A DNA stretch of 64,000 nucleotides from Siphlonurus alternatus (Eukaryota > Arthropoda > Insecta > Ephemeroptera > Siphlonuridae), in the NCBI GenBank assembly GCA_949825025.1, contig OX463778.1, positions 17,886,196 through 17,950,195 of the forward strand, read 5' to 3'. Shown here piece after piece: positions 22,709 to 35,800 of this stretch. Numbering within the stretch: the first letter of the stretch is position 1; each line of letters begins with the position of its first letter. Position numbers and translations under genes: made by a program. Below the pieces are notes generated by a model. That model had not been told where the DNA came from and did not search any database. It saw nothing but the letters and a program-made list of their open reading frames with translations.

Positions 22709-25700
22709 ATGGAAAGAGAAAATGAGAATGAAGTTAAGTTGTCTTTCAAAACCAAACATTCTCGGCGAGCAAAGAAGTACAGCAATGTGCTGAGCAGAGA
22801 ATACCAAGCAGTGTGCACAAACCACCCCACTTCAGTAAGTATATAAGTATAATATATTATACTGTATATAGTAAGCAAGCAATTAAACATAAAATAGTTT
22901 TGATGCTAGGTTTAACTAGAACAACCACGCATGCATCTATGCCTTTACTTTTCAAATAAATTGTCCTAGATCAGCTTCACTATGAATCGTATGATAATAT
23001 TGAAGTACATACTGTATGATAGCCAAAATAACTCCAAGATTCCAGAATATATGCGGGGGAAAAGAATTCCCTTTAGTTCACCTAAGAACAATACCTTTAT
23101 GTATGCCATAGTATTATAATACTTACATGCATGGTTTTATTATCAATCACATTCATCATTTCTGATTCTCAGACGGTGGCGATATGCAATTCTGGCCTAG
23201 CAACTGGTCTCTCCCGAGAACAACTTCTTCAACTGGCCCTTCCATTTGGACGTGTCAAAGACGTTATCTTGGTACCAGGGAAGTCAAGCTCGTTCATCGA
23301 TTTCTGCAGTGAAGAGGTGGCTTCTCGGGCCTATCATGGTCTGCATGGCAAACCGGCGCCTCACATTAAACAAGGAGAACTTTTCCTGGCCTTCGTGGAG
23401 AAAGGTAGGCCACTCTATCATATTATATGTACACTCCTCGCCTCTGAAAAATTCCCTTCTGCAACCTTGTTAATCACTATGCCCTATGTTATTCTTATGG
23501 GGTATGGTGATTAACAAGGCATCATTAGGGAACTTTTCAGTGACAAGGAGTCCCTCAATGATAGAGAAGGAAGGGGGGAATAAATACTGTAGTGGTTTAG
23601 GGTAATTACTTCTATAAATATATAAACTGCACACAAGGGGCTCAGCAGTGCAGTAATCTCTGCATTTCAATGACTCAGTTACTGTTCTACCTACGTTATT
23701 GTATCCCAAATATCCCGATGGACACAATATATTATCTCCCTTGTTGGAAAGAGTCTTCCATTTAAATTCATTCTAGTATTGGATGTTGCTATATCTAACA
23801 AATACATGTCATAGCCCCTCGGGTGGAGGCGGCCTGGGGAGAGGAGCTGCCCGAGGGACTGCGGCTGGTGCCCAACTTTGTGAGCTGTGAGGAGGAGCAG
23901 GGACTGATGGACTGCATCGACTGGACAACGAGCGATCCTCAAGCAGGTGAGTCCCCTCCTTTGCACTGTTGAGCATCACATCTTTCGGGGAAGAGATAAA
24001 TTTTTGTTTCAATATCTAGTTACTGTGAATATCCCAGAGCAACCTACAAGTACGAGAAGAGGGGGAAAAGAGAGGTGCAATAAAAAAAACTGTATATGTT
24101 TTAATTACTGTATGATCAAAATATTGATAACTTTTTACATACAGGACCAAGGACAAGTTAAGTATTTTAAGGCACTGAATACAATACCTTGTACCAATAT
24201 ACAAAGTACATACACTAGCCATCACATTTAACTTGGTTATGGTCGTGTTTGTAACGTTCTCAGTTATTGGTAGCCAGTTTGTAACGAAGGACATCACTGG
24301 CAGAGCCGAGCCGAATGACTTCCCGAGTGGTTCCCACCTTAACAAAATTAAATGTTAAGGCTAGTGTACTGACACCTCAGAAAGAGACCTTTCATATTCT
24401 TCTTCTTCTAACACTCCTGAATGCATTGCAAGTTAAAAAATATATAAAATGTTTGAAACTTAAGTGTATGTCTAGTTTGGGTACAGAGTTTTCAAACTTT
24501 GGGTATGAGGTTACAATATTTTGTTTGCAGGCCAAGCCCTAAAGCATCGTCGTGTGCGGCACTATGGCTACCAGTTTGACTACGGCACCAACAACGTTGA
24601 CCCAGAATCCCCGCTGGACGATGGAATTCCCCAGGCCTGTGATGTTGTTCTGAATAGACTGTCAAGTGCTGGACTGGTGCCATGGCGACCAGACCAGATG
24701 ACTGTCAACCAGTACCAGCCAGGCCAAGGTGACTACAGCCCGAAGAAAAGTGATTAGTTCCTCATGGTCTAGTAACTACGGAACATATATGCAAAAAAAG
24801 AATATAGTGCAATTATTGTTGAAAAATCAATTCATGAAATTAACTTCCTTTCTTTTCAATGTACTGTATTTATTTATTTATTTTTTTTTTCCAAATTTCA
24901 TACTAAAAATAAGATCAATAAGATGTGATTGCTAAAAAATAAAAAATACTGTAGAAGATTTTTATTGTCTCCATGATTTTTTCGTCATAATTATCCTTAA
25001 GTCCTTCTGTTGAGTTTCAAACAACATGCAGCCAGGCAGCTTGACTTGGTGGTTAGATGACTTACTTGACCAACTCTCTCTGCAGGCATCCCTCCCCACG
25101 TGGACACCCACAGTGCCTTCGAAGACCCCATCCTGTCCCTCTCACTGGGGGCTGCCGTCGTGATGGAGTTCCGCAGGGGGAGCCGGATGGTGCCCGTGCT
25201 GCTACCCAGGAGGTCTCTGCTTGTCATGGCCGGGGAGGCAAGGTGGGTTACTCCTGTCAGTTTTATCAGTAAAATTGGAGTATCATGCTGCCTATATTAA
25301 ATCAATTTTTAAGAAAAATAAACCATAAAGGTTGTGATATGTTATTTAGTGCACTGCTATGTTATAAAATATTAAAGTGTATTTCAAACTGTTCCTTTGT
25401 AACCAAAATAACATATTAATTGGAATAATAATAATAATTTAGTCCCAAAATGTCCTTTCTCTTTCAGGTACTGTTGGAGCCATGGTATCACCCCCCGGAA
25501 GAGTGATATTGTGCCGTGTGTAGAAGGGGGGATGACGCTGCAGCTACGGGAGGTGCGCACCTCCCTCACCCTGCGCCGCCTCCGTCGCGCCCCCTGTGCC
25601 TGCAGCCACCCCCAGCACTGCGACTCTCAGCAAGCTCAGCTAGACACTGGACTGGAGCAGTCAGCAGCTCAGCTGGAAAATCTGCATGTTCACCAGGCAA

Positions 25701-28700
25701 GTCCGAGACAGCAACCTATTGCGGACTGCTCTGTCCCTCTGTAGGTTCTAATCCTGGAATAAGCAAGTCAGACCCTCAGGGAAAGTATAATAACAAATAT
25801 TGAAAAAATGATTTTACAGATAAGTTTCTTGTTTGTCTCTGTGAGAACTTCATAGATTTTATACCAAAATCTTAAGAACAAATAGCTACAGTACATACAG
25901 TGACCAAGAGAGAAAGACAATTTAAAATTTTGGCACCACTTCTTTTTACAAAGGAAAGACAATAATTCGAATAGAAATCTGTTAACGATTAATCTCAGTT
26001 ACTTCGGAATCAAAGAATATTTCCCTGCAAACGAATCGAATGAAATAAATTTAAAAAAATCGAGAATGTTCTAAAACTTAATCGCTTATGGTTTGGGCAA
26101 ATTCAGTCTTGCAGTTTTCTTACAACAGCTCCATTTCCGGTTTCCGTCCATAAGGCCAATGTTAAACTTCTACCTCAGTTTTCACAAAACTGATAACACA
26201 GATTTGCTTCAAAATTTGTATGCCACCTATTGATGGTGAGTTCTAAGTTCCCTGCAAGTCTTGTTGCATTCAGGCGGTACGATTGCGAGATATCAACCTA
26301 CTGAGATTCATCCTTAACACAGCTAATGAAAAATACTGTAATATAAAAATAGTGTGTCTTTTTCTCATGGAACATGGAAGGGATTTAATTAAGTATTTTT
26401 TTTAATTTTTAATGTAATTTACAATATAAGTGCCAATGCACTTTTATTTCACTCTAGCATAATTTTTATTTCAACTCTTCTTTAAGTGTCAATCTTTTAA
26501 TTTATTGGTTTACATTTGTAAAGCAACAGCCTTGTTAATGTGAAATAAGTCACCTGCTTGTCTTTTACTAGCTGTTATAATAAATGTTTATACATTTTTG
26601 GTTATTGATTTGAACCGGCAGGTTTACGAGGAGATTGCCTGCCACTTCAGTGAAACTCGTCACAAGCCGTGGCCCAACGTTTTGTCCTTCGTGCAGTCCC
26701 AGCCAGCAGGCTCGGTGCTTCTTGATGTCGGCTGTGGCAATGGGAAGTACCTCGGCCTGAACTCCTGCGCCTTCCAGGTGAGAGTACCTTCAGCTTAGGT
26801 GAGATAAGTACAGCGTCTCATTATGTTATTTGGAGCAAACATTAAAATATGAAGCCGTTCCGTCAAGTTTTTGAAGTGTCCCAGTACAGTTTTTAGCACT
26901 TCGAGCATGCCCTACCCTCTCCCTCTTTTTACTTTTAAGTCTGGTGTGCAGACTGGTTATTAGGAGTCCCAGAAAGCACTGTGAACAATGTTGAAAAACA
27001 AGTTCAGCTGTTGGTAACCAACCAACCGCTTTTAAGCTAGCCCCTTGAGAACTTCAACCCATATTATTTACTTGCCACTTCGGTTTCTTGCACACTCTGA
27101 TTTGATTTGTTTATGTCAATACAGTCTCTATTGGACCATATTACAATACTTTATTATTTGTTTGTTTATTTGTTTATTTATTTATTCAAATTTTTTTTGA
27201 AATGGACATAAAAGAAGCACACTAACATTGTCAATTCAAACCAATGTTCAGGTGGGATGTGACAGCAGCGTTCAGCTGGCGAAGGTGTGTCGAGAGCGAC
27301 GGCACGAGGCGTTCACCTGCAACTGCCTGCACCTCCCTGTGCGCGACAGTAGCGTGGACTGCTGTCTTAGCATCGCTGTCATCCACCACCTCTCCACCCA
27401 GGTAGGGTCGTCCTGCCATTGGTGAAAATTTGGAATGTGTGCATGAATTTTGATTAATTTTTGTATACAGTACTGTACTTTGTTTAGTTCCATTCGAGCA
27501 GTTGGCATAGTTTATATAAATAAATTTCTCAAAAGATGGAGCAAAAACTTTCATCACTCGTTGCATGCTTGTTTTGGGTACTGATGTACTCTTCTTATTG
27601 CTTAAGTTAAAAAAATGTGGTCCATTAGGGATAAATTATAGTAGGTCAGGAGGTTAGGTGTGTGACTGCAGTATTGTATGATGGTTCGGCATTGGTCCGT
27701 ATATACAGTATAGTTTAGTTTGAGTTATACACTTAAAATATTAATTGTGTGTATCATGCAAATTTTTATATTGTTATTGTTCAGAAATTTACATAAATCT
27801 TAATGCACTTGACTAAAACTTCATGTTTTTACAAAATAATGAATATATTATTCACGCTATAATTAAAAATAATTATTTGAGGTCAAACCAAACTTCATAT
27901 ATAATATATATTAAATGTATTCTATTTCACTTGTTGGACACCTTTGCCGGTGTTCGATGTAATCCTTAGCCCTGTATGTAGTATGTTAATTGTGATGGTC
28001 ACTTAGTGTTTGTGCACGTCACTAACACTTGCATGTACTACACATATCACTACATTTCGAGAGTCAACCGCTTTCTTCCTCAGGTGATCTGAGACTGATA
28101 ATGAGTATGTTGTACCTAGAGTACTTAGAGATACCTGATGTAAGACTTTGAGAAGGGGGGGGGGGAAAGGAGATACTATTTGTGGATGGTGTGTGCGTGT
28201 GTGGAGGAGAAGAGGGAATGAGGAAATGAGGAAGGAGGAGGGGAGAGGGGCGGGGCGGGAGATGACTAACATTAATAGCTATTTTATAGTCCTATTTGCT
28301 TGGCTTGGTATCACCGGGAAGGCGGCGGGAAGAAGCTGATCTCACACTGGGTGGGTGTAAACGTTAAGCTGTTTTGACTTATGACCTTTGGTCGCCTATA
28401 TATTTCTATTGCTTCCTGTACCTAACTTTTTTGTTTATTAATTCTCTTTCCCTATGATTTTAATATCCTCATGAATAATTGAATAATTTTATGATTTTAA
28501 AATTGCTTTTTCTATTTCATTATTCGAGAGAATAAATATGGTTTGCTAATTTTAAATATATATTTTTCTTATTTTCTGTGTTTTCTTCGTTTTCGTTTAT
28601 TCTATGTTTCAACGCTCTGCACGTCTCGTCGATGAACTGTTTTCCACATTTACATGGGATCGAATATACATACAGGTTTTTGTGTCTGGAAAAGGGGAGA

Positions 28701-28838
28701 GGTAAGGAGGGGGAGCGAGTCCACCTAATATAACTCATCCCGGGCAGATCGCATTCTTTGTAATGCAGTACTGTGTAGTAATAATTAAGTCTCTTGTAGT
28801 TCGCGCGGCTGAAATCGGACTGAAAATATATATATACA

Positions 28839-28907
<69 letters not shown>

Positions 28908-30043
28908 CATAATTATTCATAATTATATTCTTTACAAAAACGCGGGACAATTTTTTTCATTTAAAACACGCTTTGTTATGGTTGCGTTGTGACGCAGGAG
29001 CGTCGTGAGCGCGCCGTGCAGGAGATGTGTCGCGTGCTGCGTGTTGGTGGCCAGGCGCTCGTGTACGTGTGGGCTCGCGATCAGGAGCGCGGCCGCGTCA
29101 AATCAAGCTACCTGCGGCAGGCACGCAAGCAGCCCGAGCCAGAACCGGCACCCCCGCCCAGCCCCTTCTCTCTGCCCGTGCACACTAACCGCACGCAGTT
29201 CGCACACCCCGACATGCTGGTGCCCTGGAAGCTACGACCGACTCAGGGTGAGTGTTTTTCAATGTCCGTTTATCTAGCAGAAACTCTTCGTAAATTATGC
29301 TCTTTCACGATAACCATGGCGTGTTTCTCGTGACTTTCCGTGCTCGTCGGGAATATTTTTCAAGGCCATTCATAGCACTGTAAAAACTACATAGGAATAA
29401 CAAAGTAACGTTATTGCAAACATTAATAATATAATTGTAATGTAATAGCTTTTGCTGCATAAGCATGCGATTAAAAATTTATTATTGTTCTTTTAATTTA
29501 AAGGTATTTAAACTTTAAACAAACTGAATAATATAGAATTCTTGTATACATGTATATAATATTGGTGACGATCGTCTTTAATTTTTAAGCGTGTTAATTA
29601 AGCGGATTTTTATTTTCCATTGAAATTATATTGCAAATAAAAAGAAATGAATTTTAAAACAGATTTAATAATAATTTAATTCCTCGATCAACAGATTTAA
29701 ATGCTTGCCAAAGTCAGTGAGGTATTATACACGCGTTCAAAGGCAGCTCTACCACGCGATTTGTAAAGTGGGAGCTGTCCCTTCTCGTCAATGTTACTTT
29801 TAGAGGGACAATATAATAAGACGTGTTCAGAAGTGCGTGTAATAAGGGCCGTCCCTTGTTAAGGTAGTGCTCGTTGCAGGTCAGGGCGGCGAGGAGTCGA
29901 GCGAGGTGTTCTACCGCTACTACCACGTGTTCGACGAGGGCGAGCTCGAGGAGCTGTGTGGGCACGTGGCCGGCCTGCGCCTCGTCAGGGGCTACTACGA
30001 TCAGGGCAACTGGTGCGTCATCGTCCAGAAAACAGGCTGTTGA
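22709..30043 (+). CDS. ALKBH8: ALKBH8, tRNA wobble-uridine hydroxylase/methyltransferase
   Basis: ALKBH8 modifies the wobble uridine of certain tRNAs: its methyltransferase, with TRM112, makes mcm5U and its AlkB dioxygenase hydroxylates it. Exons: 22709-22834, 23173-23404, 23815-23946, 24531-24728, 25086-25242, 25468-25696, 26622-26777, 27252-27401, 28998-29247 and 29880-30043. All join in phase to 597 aa (human about 664). Domains are a basic N-terminus, RRM (about 43-119) and AlkB with Fe(II) ligands H234 and D236 (GIPPHVDTH) and H287 (CWSHG). A Cys/His cluster (CACSHPQHC) follows, then a class I methyltransferase with motif I at 393-399 (DVGCGNG) and a C-terminal [10 protein letters not shown] match. 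The start is the ATG best aligned with the family; the frame is open further upstream to another ATG at 22451. The intron after 25696 has a GC donor. The intron before the ninth exon holds a Penelope-like fragment. Confidence 0.97.
23434..23550. mobile_element. Fold-back element, family C copy 1, in ALKBH8 intron 2
   Basis: An inverted repeat of 117 bp. Both arms contain CCTTGTTAATCAC(C/T)AT(G/A)CC in opposite orientation and extend outward through TTCCC and CTGAAAA blocks. The same hairpin core recurs at about 38360-38490 in a lipoxygenase intron. Confidence 0.8.
28070..28738 (-). pseudogene. Penelope-like retroelement fragment (GIY-YIG end)
   Basis: The minus-strand frame from 28738 to 28520 contains [19 protein letters not shown] followed by a KHRINEN stretch. 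This matches the pattern of GIY-YIG endonuclease domains at the C-terminus of Penelope-like elements (usually IPC..CG..YIGET.R.L..R..EH). YIG has become FID and the frame soon ends. Further along, at 28110-28070, a translated [11 protein letters not shown] stretch resembles the tail of such elements. No reverse transcriptase remains. It is a decayed insertion in an ALKBH8 intron. Confidence 0.65.
28837..28898. repeat. (AT)n microsatellite
   Basis: An uninterrupted AT array of about 60 bases in an ALKBH8 intron, ending in GTATGTATG. Confidence 0.95.
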
Positions 30044-30381
30044 GTCGTTGCAGCTTCATACACAATACGGACAAAGCTTTGCTAATTAGCCTATAATAAC
30101 CACAATATTTTTTTAAGAGCATTATTATTACATAACTCGGCAATTAACGCTTATATAGAAAAGAAAAACGTACGACTTATTAAAACAAGGTATCTCAGCA
30201 ACTTTTATACGCATTTTTTTTTTAATTTTTTGCTTTCCCAAGTAAAATACTGCAAAGAACAATTAAAAATACTTCACATTTTTAAAATTACAATAAGTTA
30301 TTTTTTAGGAAAATTTCGATTTATTAACCTGAGACTACACAGTCTCTTTCAGTTTTTTTGTGCTCTCATGCTCCGCTTTAC

Positions 30382-30387
30382 AATAAA
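30382..30387 (+). terminator. Candidate ALKBH8 polyadenylation signal
   Basis: AATAAA about 340 bases after the ALKBH8 stop codon, within AT-rich sequence. Usage is not shown by the sequence. Confidence 0.35.
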
Positions 30388-30845
30388 CCAAAAAAAAACT
30401 AATCAATATGAAACTGTCGATTTACATTTTTATAATTTGCCTAAACGATCCAGTAACCAAATGTCTGTTATTGCAGCATATTCGCGAGTTCCTGTTAGAA
30501 TATAATCTTGGCTTTATTAGCAAACTGCTTTTTCCGTGAATAAGACGCGTATATTATAGCCATAATGATAAAGTTTTGTAGCTTACTGCATCATGTACTA
30601 TAGGTTATAAACGTGATTATTATCAAGGCATGTGCAACCCCTTATATAGATAATGTAATAATTATGTGAATTAAAAATGACGGCAATTTGATTTTATGAG
30701 CTGCATTTACAAGTAAATTGTATAAGATTGTGATTTATATCAGTTATTTTCTTATTGTTAAATTATAACTTATTGTTTCTCTTTCATAATAAAAAAGAAG
30801 ATGAAAAAGCAAATTTAATATCACATCCTATGTAGTATGTACGTA

Positions 30846-31018
30846 CAGGCGCGGATCCAGGAAAAAAATTCGGAGGGGGCTGCCTCCATAAGGCCAATGT
30901 TAAAAAAAATAATAATAATAATTGGAGTGGGGGAAGTACCTATATTGCCCATGTTAAATCCAAAATTTTGGGGGGGCTGCAACCCCCCTAGCCCCCCCCC
31001 CCCTTGGATCCGTGCCTG
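30846..31018. mobile_element. hAT-like MITE with 8-bp target duplication
   Basis: The element starts CAGGCGCGGATCC and ends GGATCCGTGCCTG, a 13-bp terminal inverted repeat with one mismatch. It is flanked on both sides by TGTACGTA (30838-30845 and 31019-31026), an 8-bp target site duplication as left by hAT transposases. The 173-bp interior has G- and C-runs and no coding capacity. Confidence 0.9.
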
Positions 31019-32660
31019 TGTACGTAATTATGCAATGAAAATAGTACGCGGGAAGCCACAATATCAATATAACTGTGGGTGTCATTGACGCAACTTGAAT
31101 GAATGACGTCACGCCGCGGTAAGTTTGGTCAGTCCCCTTCAGACATTCCCCCAAGCCAGATTAACAAGACTAATAGACACTCCCCCAGACGTAATAAAAG
31201 CTCCGGCCTCGGTGATTCACGCGGTGAAGAATCCGGCCCCTTGTGCAGCTTTCTCTCGAATTTTAAATTCGTGACGTAATCGTGGGGATTCCCAGCATGC
31301 ACTTGAGGCGAGTGCTCCGGGAATGTCCCGTAATCTCGAGACCTCGATGACAGGTGCAGGTGTTAAATCATTGTAAGAGAGAATGAACGTCGTAAATTTC
31401 TATATGAATTACACAACTTTAAAAACAAAATTGTTTGATATTTTAATTTGGTGAAATGATCGAGTATCAATTTATGGTCTTGGATAAGCTGCATGCAGTA
31501 ATATAGTAAATTGATAAGTGCGCGGGTTAATTATGCGATAGGAGTGAATTTAAGTGCTATAGCTGCATGCCCGTGCAGAGATAGATGGAGAAGAGACGTG
31601 GTAAAGTGCGACCTTGGCACCTCGCCAGTCAAGATAATTGACGAGGCTTTTAAATTGCACGTCTAGCTCCCCACTCTCCCTCGGGAGCTCATCCTGCACA
31701 ATTAAAATGACTTCAAAGTCAAAATTAAACGTTTTGATTACATCAAACCAAGATTTTTGTTTGATAAGAAAGTTTAAATTAATAAAGAATTCATAACTGC
31801 GTCTCACAATTTGAAATGAAATATTCTTTATATATTTAGTTTTCGCTAATTAGTACAAATATAATTTATATATTGTTTTAATTAAACAATATAAAACAGT
31901 TGGTTCATAAAATTTATTTGTCAGCATGATGAAAACATTTTAGATTTTATATATATAAGTGAGGTGCGTAGTTTTAATTGACACCACAGTGAGGAGAGTG
32001 ACTTCCGACGACTCCGGCAAGACTCGCAACACCATCGCCAATCTACTAGTAATTTTTTTTCCCTTTAAACATCCCTGTCAATCAAATAAAATATCAAATT
32101 TAATTCAGTTTCTGTTATTAATTTTCGTAATTTTTTATGATAGTAAGAACTCATGACACAATTTTTAATCGATTGTTATAAATTTCATTTCTGTGTAATG
32201 CATATGAGCTGCCATTGGCACTGGCAATAATGCATTTTTATGCAACTGCATAAAAATTGATTAATTGTTCTTATAAACATCTATGAAAAATAATTTTTGT
32301 ACTTTAAGGAAGTTTTCCGTTTCAATCATTGAAAATGACGAAAAGTGATTTTTTATGGAAGTTTTTAAAATTTATGTTTATTTGAGTGACAGGCCAAATT
32401 GCTTTTTTCTGCTCGTCTGACCATAAACTACTGTGTGGTACAAACATGCAATGTCACCTGAAACCACCTGATACCTCACTTGCAACTGTACTTTTTAGCC
32501 TTTGGTCCCTAACTGCAATTCAAATTTGGGGGCACGCACATGCAACAATATTATGAATTGTGATTGCTACCAAATTCTTTTTGGTACGGTGGTTATAGGT
32601 GGTATAAAAAATATGTTTTCTTCTGTTCACCTTTAACAACAAAAAAATCTGGCCGCTGGT

Positions 32661-32727
32661 CACGTGATGTTAAACATTCCATCATCCGGTTTTATAAAGG
32701 AATGGAGGGGAAGTTAAAAAAGTTTTT
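32661..32727 (+). promoter_or_regulatory. Predicted lipoxygenase core promoter
   Basis: An E-box (CACGTG, 32661-32666) is followed by a TATA box (TTTATAAAGG, 32691-32700), predicting a start near 32722. From there the first ATG is the one at 32875, which begins the lipoxygenase frame. No clear initiator was seen; the TSS is inferred. Confidence 0.5.
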
Positions 32728-32874
32728 CTGCTCTAGACGGGTAGAGAGGGGGAACACAAGGTTATACAACGGCAGCACAACAGCACAGTGTTAGCTACAC
32801 AGTATAGGAGGAAAGATAATAAGTTGCGGTTGCTCACAAGAGAGCGCTCACGTCGTGCTTTGATAACATCCAGC

Positions 32875-35800
32875 ATGAGTTCCTCTAGAAAATCCAGTAC
32901 ATCCACTATCATGGGAAACCTTCTAAGCTGGTGGCTCAGCGAGCCGGAGTTCCGAGTGCATGTCACCACGGGAGACAAACGTGGGGCCGGAACGGACGCC
33001 ACGGTTTGGCTGCAGCTCGTGGATGTGGCCGGTGGCATCACGGAGCCCTCGTGCCTTGACAAGCTCCTCGTCAATGACCACGAACGAGGGCAGACCCACA
33101 CGTACGGAGTGACAGCCGAGGGACTCAAGCAGGCAGACGCCCTCGACCATATCGTCGTATGGAGGGACAGTGCTGGACTCGGAGACGCCTGGTTCTTGGA
33201 CAGGATAGAGGTAAGTGTCGTCCGAGCTTTGGACAGCTCGTGGTTTTATACTTAATAGACTTCATTTTGCCTTTTTTTTTAAACGATTCGGTGCAGATTT
33301 AAGCTAAAAATATACATTTGTAGAAAAATAAAAAATATTACAAAATAAATAGTAAAAACGAATATATAAAAAAATCGTCAACCACTGACTTATATTGACG
33401 TTGTTTTAGTTCCATTATTTATTCGAAGTAAATGTAAAAACAACTTGCGCGATGTGCGCTTTACCGGAGGCTATGTATACTTATACAGCTGATGGCTGCT
33501 AATACGATTAACGTTCATAACAATAACATGTTATTCCACAATCCACATTGTTGAGGAAGGTCACAATTAACTCTTTTTCGTTGGTTATTCTTAGTCTAAC
33601 TTACAGAACTGAGAACTCTACTTTACTAGACATACCTAATGCTGTGTAAAGATCCAAATTTGCTGCATGCTGGCCCACTGCCAATGTCCTCGAGCCAATG
33701 TGTTAAAAGCATCTCAATATAGATCTGCTGCGGACCTTTATTAGTCACGTACCTCCGTCGTTGTTTATGGCATTTTTACGTCAATTTTGATACACGGAAA
33801 TCACCTCAATCACTCTCATAAATAATCGTCACTCTCGTGTCAAACGATTTAAGTTTCTCGTAGCCAGAAAGAAAGACGCGTCGTCAATTTGCAAACGGTG
33901 GACGTGGATTAAATCCAGACCGAGAAAAATACTCCTTAAATTATATATTTTGATCGTCAATTTGAGACATTTACATGCCGTTTGTAATGATTTGATAGCA
34001 CTTTAATTAAAAAGTGAATGTGTTTCATAAAATGGAGAGCATGAAAGGAAAAGTTTGGCTGACAATCCCTTTGATCAAATTACCACAAATACTTTCCCAG
34101 TGCCCTCGTGTAATTTCTACCTGTGAGAAGCTTATCAAGTGCATAGAACTATATTACTGTCCAGTCCATTAGAACGTGACTGAAGCTGTTTCTGTACTTT
34201 CTGCCACCCTACGTGACCATCAATAAATGAACAATAAATTAAACAGATTTTTTGTGACTCGGCTGATGCGTCACTGTTTCGCGCTCTTGCAATTAATACG
34301 CGATCGTGACCGAGTTATTATCGTTTATGTAGAGTGTGAGATTTGCACGTTTCTCCGGTAACGTAACCGATATGTCGTCAGAAGATGCCTTCATAAATCC
34401 GGACCAGGTTTAAATATAATAATTTTAGCATCTTCTCGATCGTTTCTTAACTAAATGCCATCGCTGTCACAGAGCCTGAGCTGCAAATCGTCGTGGTAGC
34501 GTGTAAATAGTATTAAAGTGCGTGTCGAAGCAGTGAAACAAAATGTAAACAATGATTGTGAAGTTTGAATGGTAAAAGTTGTTCTCTGCTACTGATGGCA
34601 TCAATTTGTCTCGGTTTTCACGCTATATAAAATTCTTATCTCTATATATATAGAAGTATAGAACCCCCCAAATTGATTAGCCAACAGAGGTCTCTGGATC
34701 TTACATAATGTCATCGCCAAATCTTAATTCTTGTAACTCACCAATGTAATGAAAACCCAACGAATTTTTCTCCACCAAATAAAACAACTATCTTACTACC
34801 TCAGGAGACCTGAGAATGACATGAGTATTTGATACAGGTGGAGGAGCGAGCGGCCAAGCGGCGCTACGTGTATCCCGTGCAACGCTGGATACAAGCGGAC
34901 CGCCGCTACCAGCTGTACCAATACGACGCCTTCCTACCCCAGGATGACCCCCAGCAGAAACGCCGCCTTGCCGAGCTCGAAGAGAAACGTACCACTTACG
35001 AGTACAGACAGAACATAAAGAAGGGACCCAAACAGGTAAAAATACTCCCCTCGTATATTTGAACCAGTCGAGTTATTATTATTATTATTATTATTATTAT
35101 TGTAAGTGATTGCCCAGAGCCTTCTTTGTGTGAACCAATGAAGGTTCTAGTTTGCCGTACGATGATAAACATGCAGCTATAATTTATACAGCAAAAGAAA
35201 CATGCAATAAAAATATATTTTAATTATAAAACTTATTTTTTCCTCGTCCGTTAAAATGTTCAGAGCGATTCACTGTCAATATTTTATTTAAATTTCTCTT
35301 CTTCCTCTTCTCCCCTAAAACTAAATTGATAATAAAGTCTTGTTTAAAAAGGAGCATTTAAGTATACGTGTCTTCAAGTCTCACTCCAAATTGCAGAAAT
35401 AAATGTATCCTGTAAGCAAGTAAAGAATAATATACTGTCACCTTTCCCTTTCTACAAAATATTGATGACTTATTATTCAATACTTCTTTTTCAGATCAAG
35501 GAGTTGCCCTCGGACGAAAAGTTCTCAGAAAAATACATGGTAAGTGCATCGCACCACAGCAGCTTTCTCTCTACTCCCCTCGTCTTGAATATTGTGCATA
35601 ATGGGTGGCGTCACGAGAGGCCTTGGCACTTTAATTAGAGGGCAAACATCGATCAACTTACCTAGAAAATTACTTCTCTGAGACAGATTTTCATTCAGAT
35701 ACTATAATGTAAAACATGGACCCGTAAAGTATCGTAATTATTACAAGTAACCTACATTTTGCTTAACATATATTACAACGTAGTTTTCCACGAAACATGC

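Larger units (their letters stand above)
30044..32660. other. Intergenic region, ALKBH8 to lipoxygenase
   Basis: No gene was found. It contains the ALKBH8 3' UTR, a hAT-like MITE (30846-31018) and a GC-richer patch at about 31090-31370 with a CRE (TGACGTCA near 31103). A donor-like GCG|GTAAGT near 31117 and an AATAAAAG motif near 31193 are also there. That patch could be a promoter or enhancer but no exon follows that I can identify. Confidence 0.5.

Noticed and set aside
32788..32874. Extending the lipoxygenase N-terminus to 32788
   Set aside because: The codon there is GTG, not ATG; the first ATG after the predicted TSS is at 32875.
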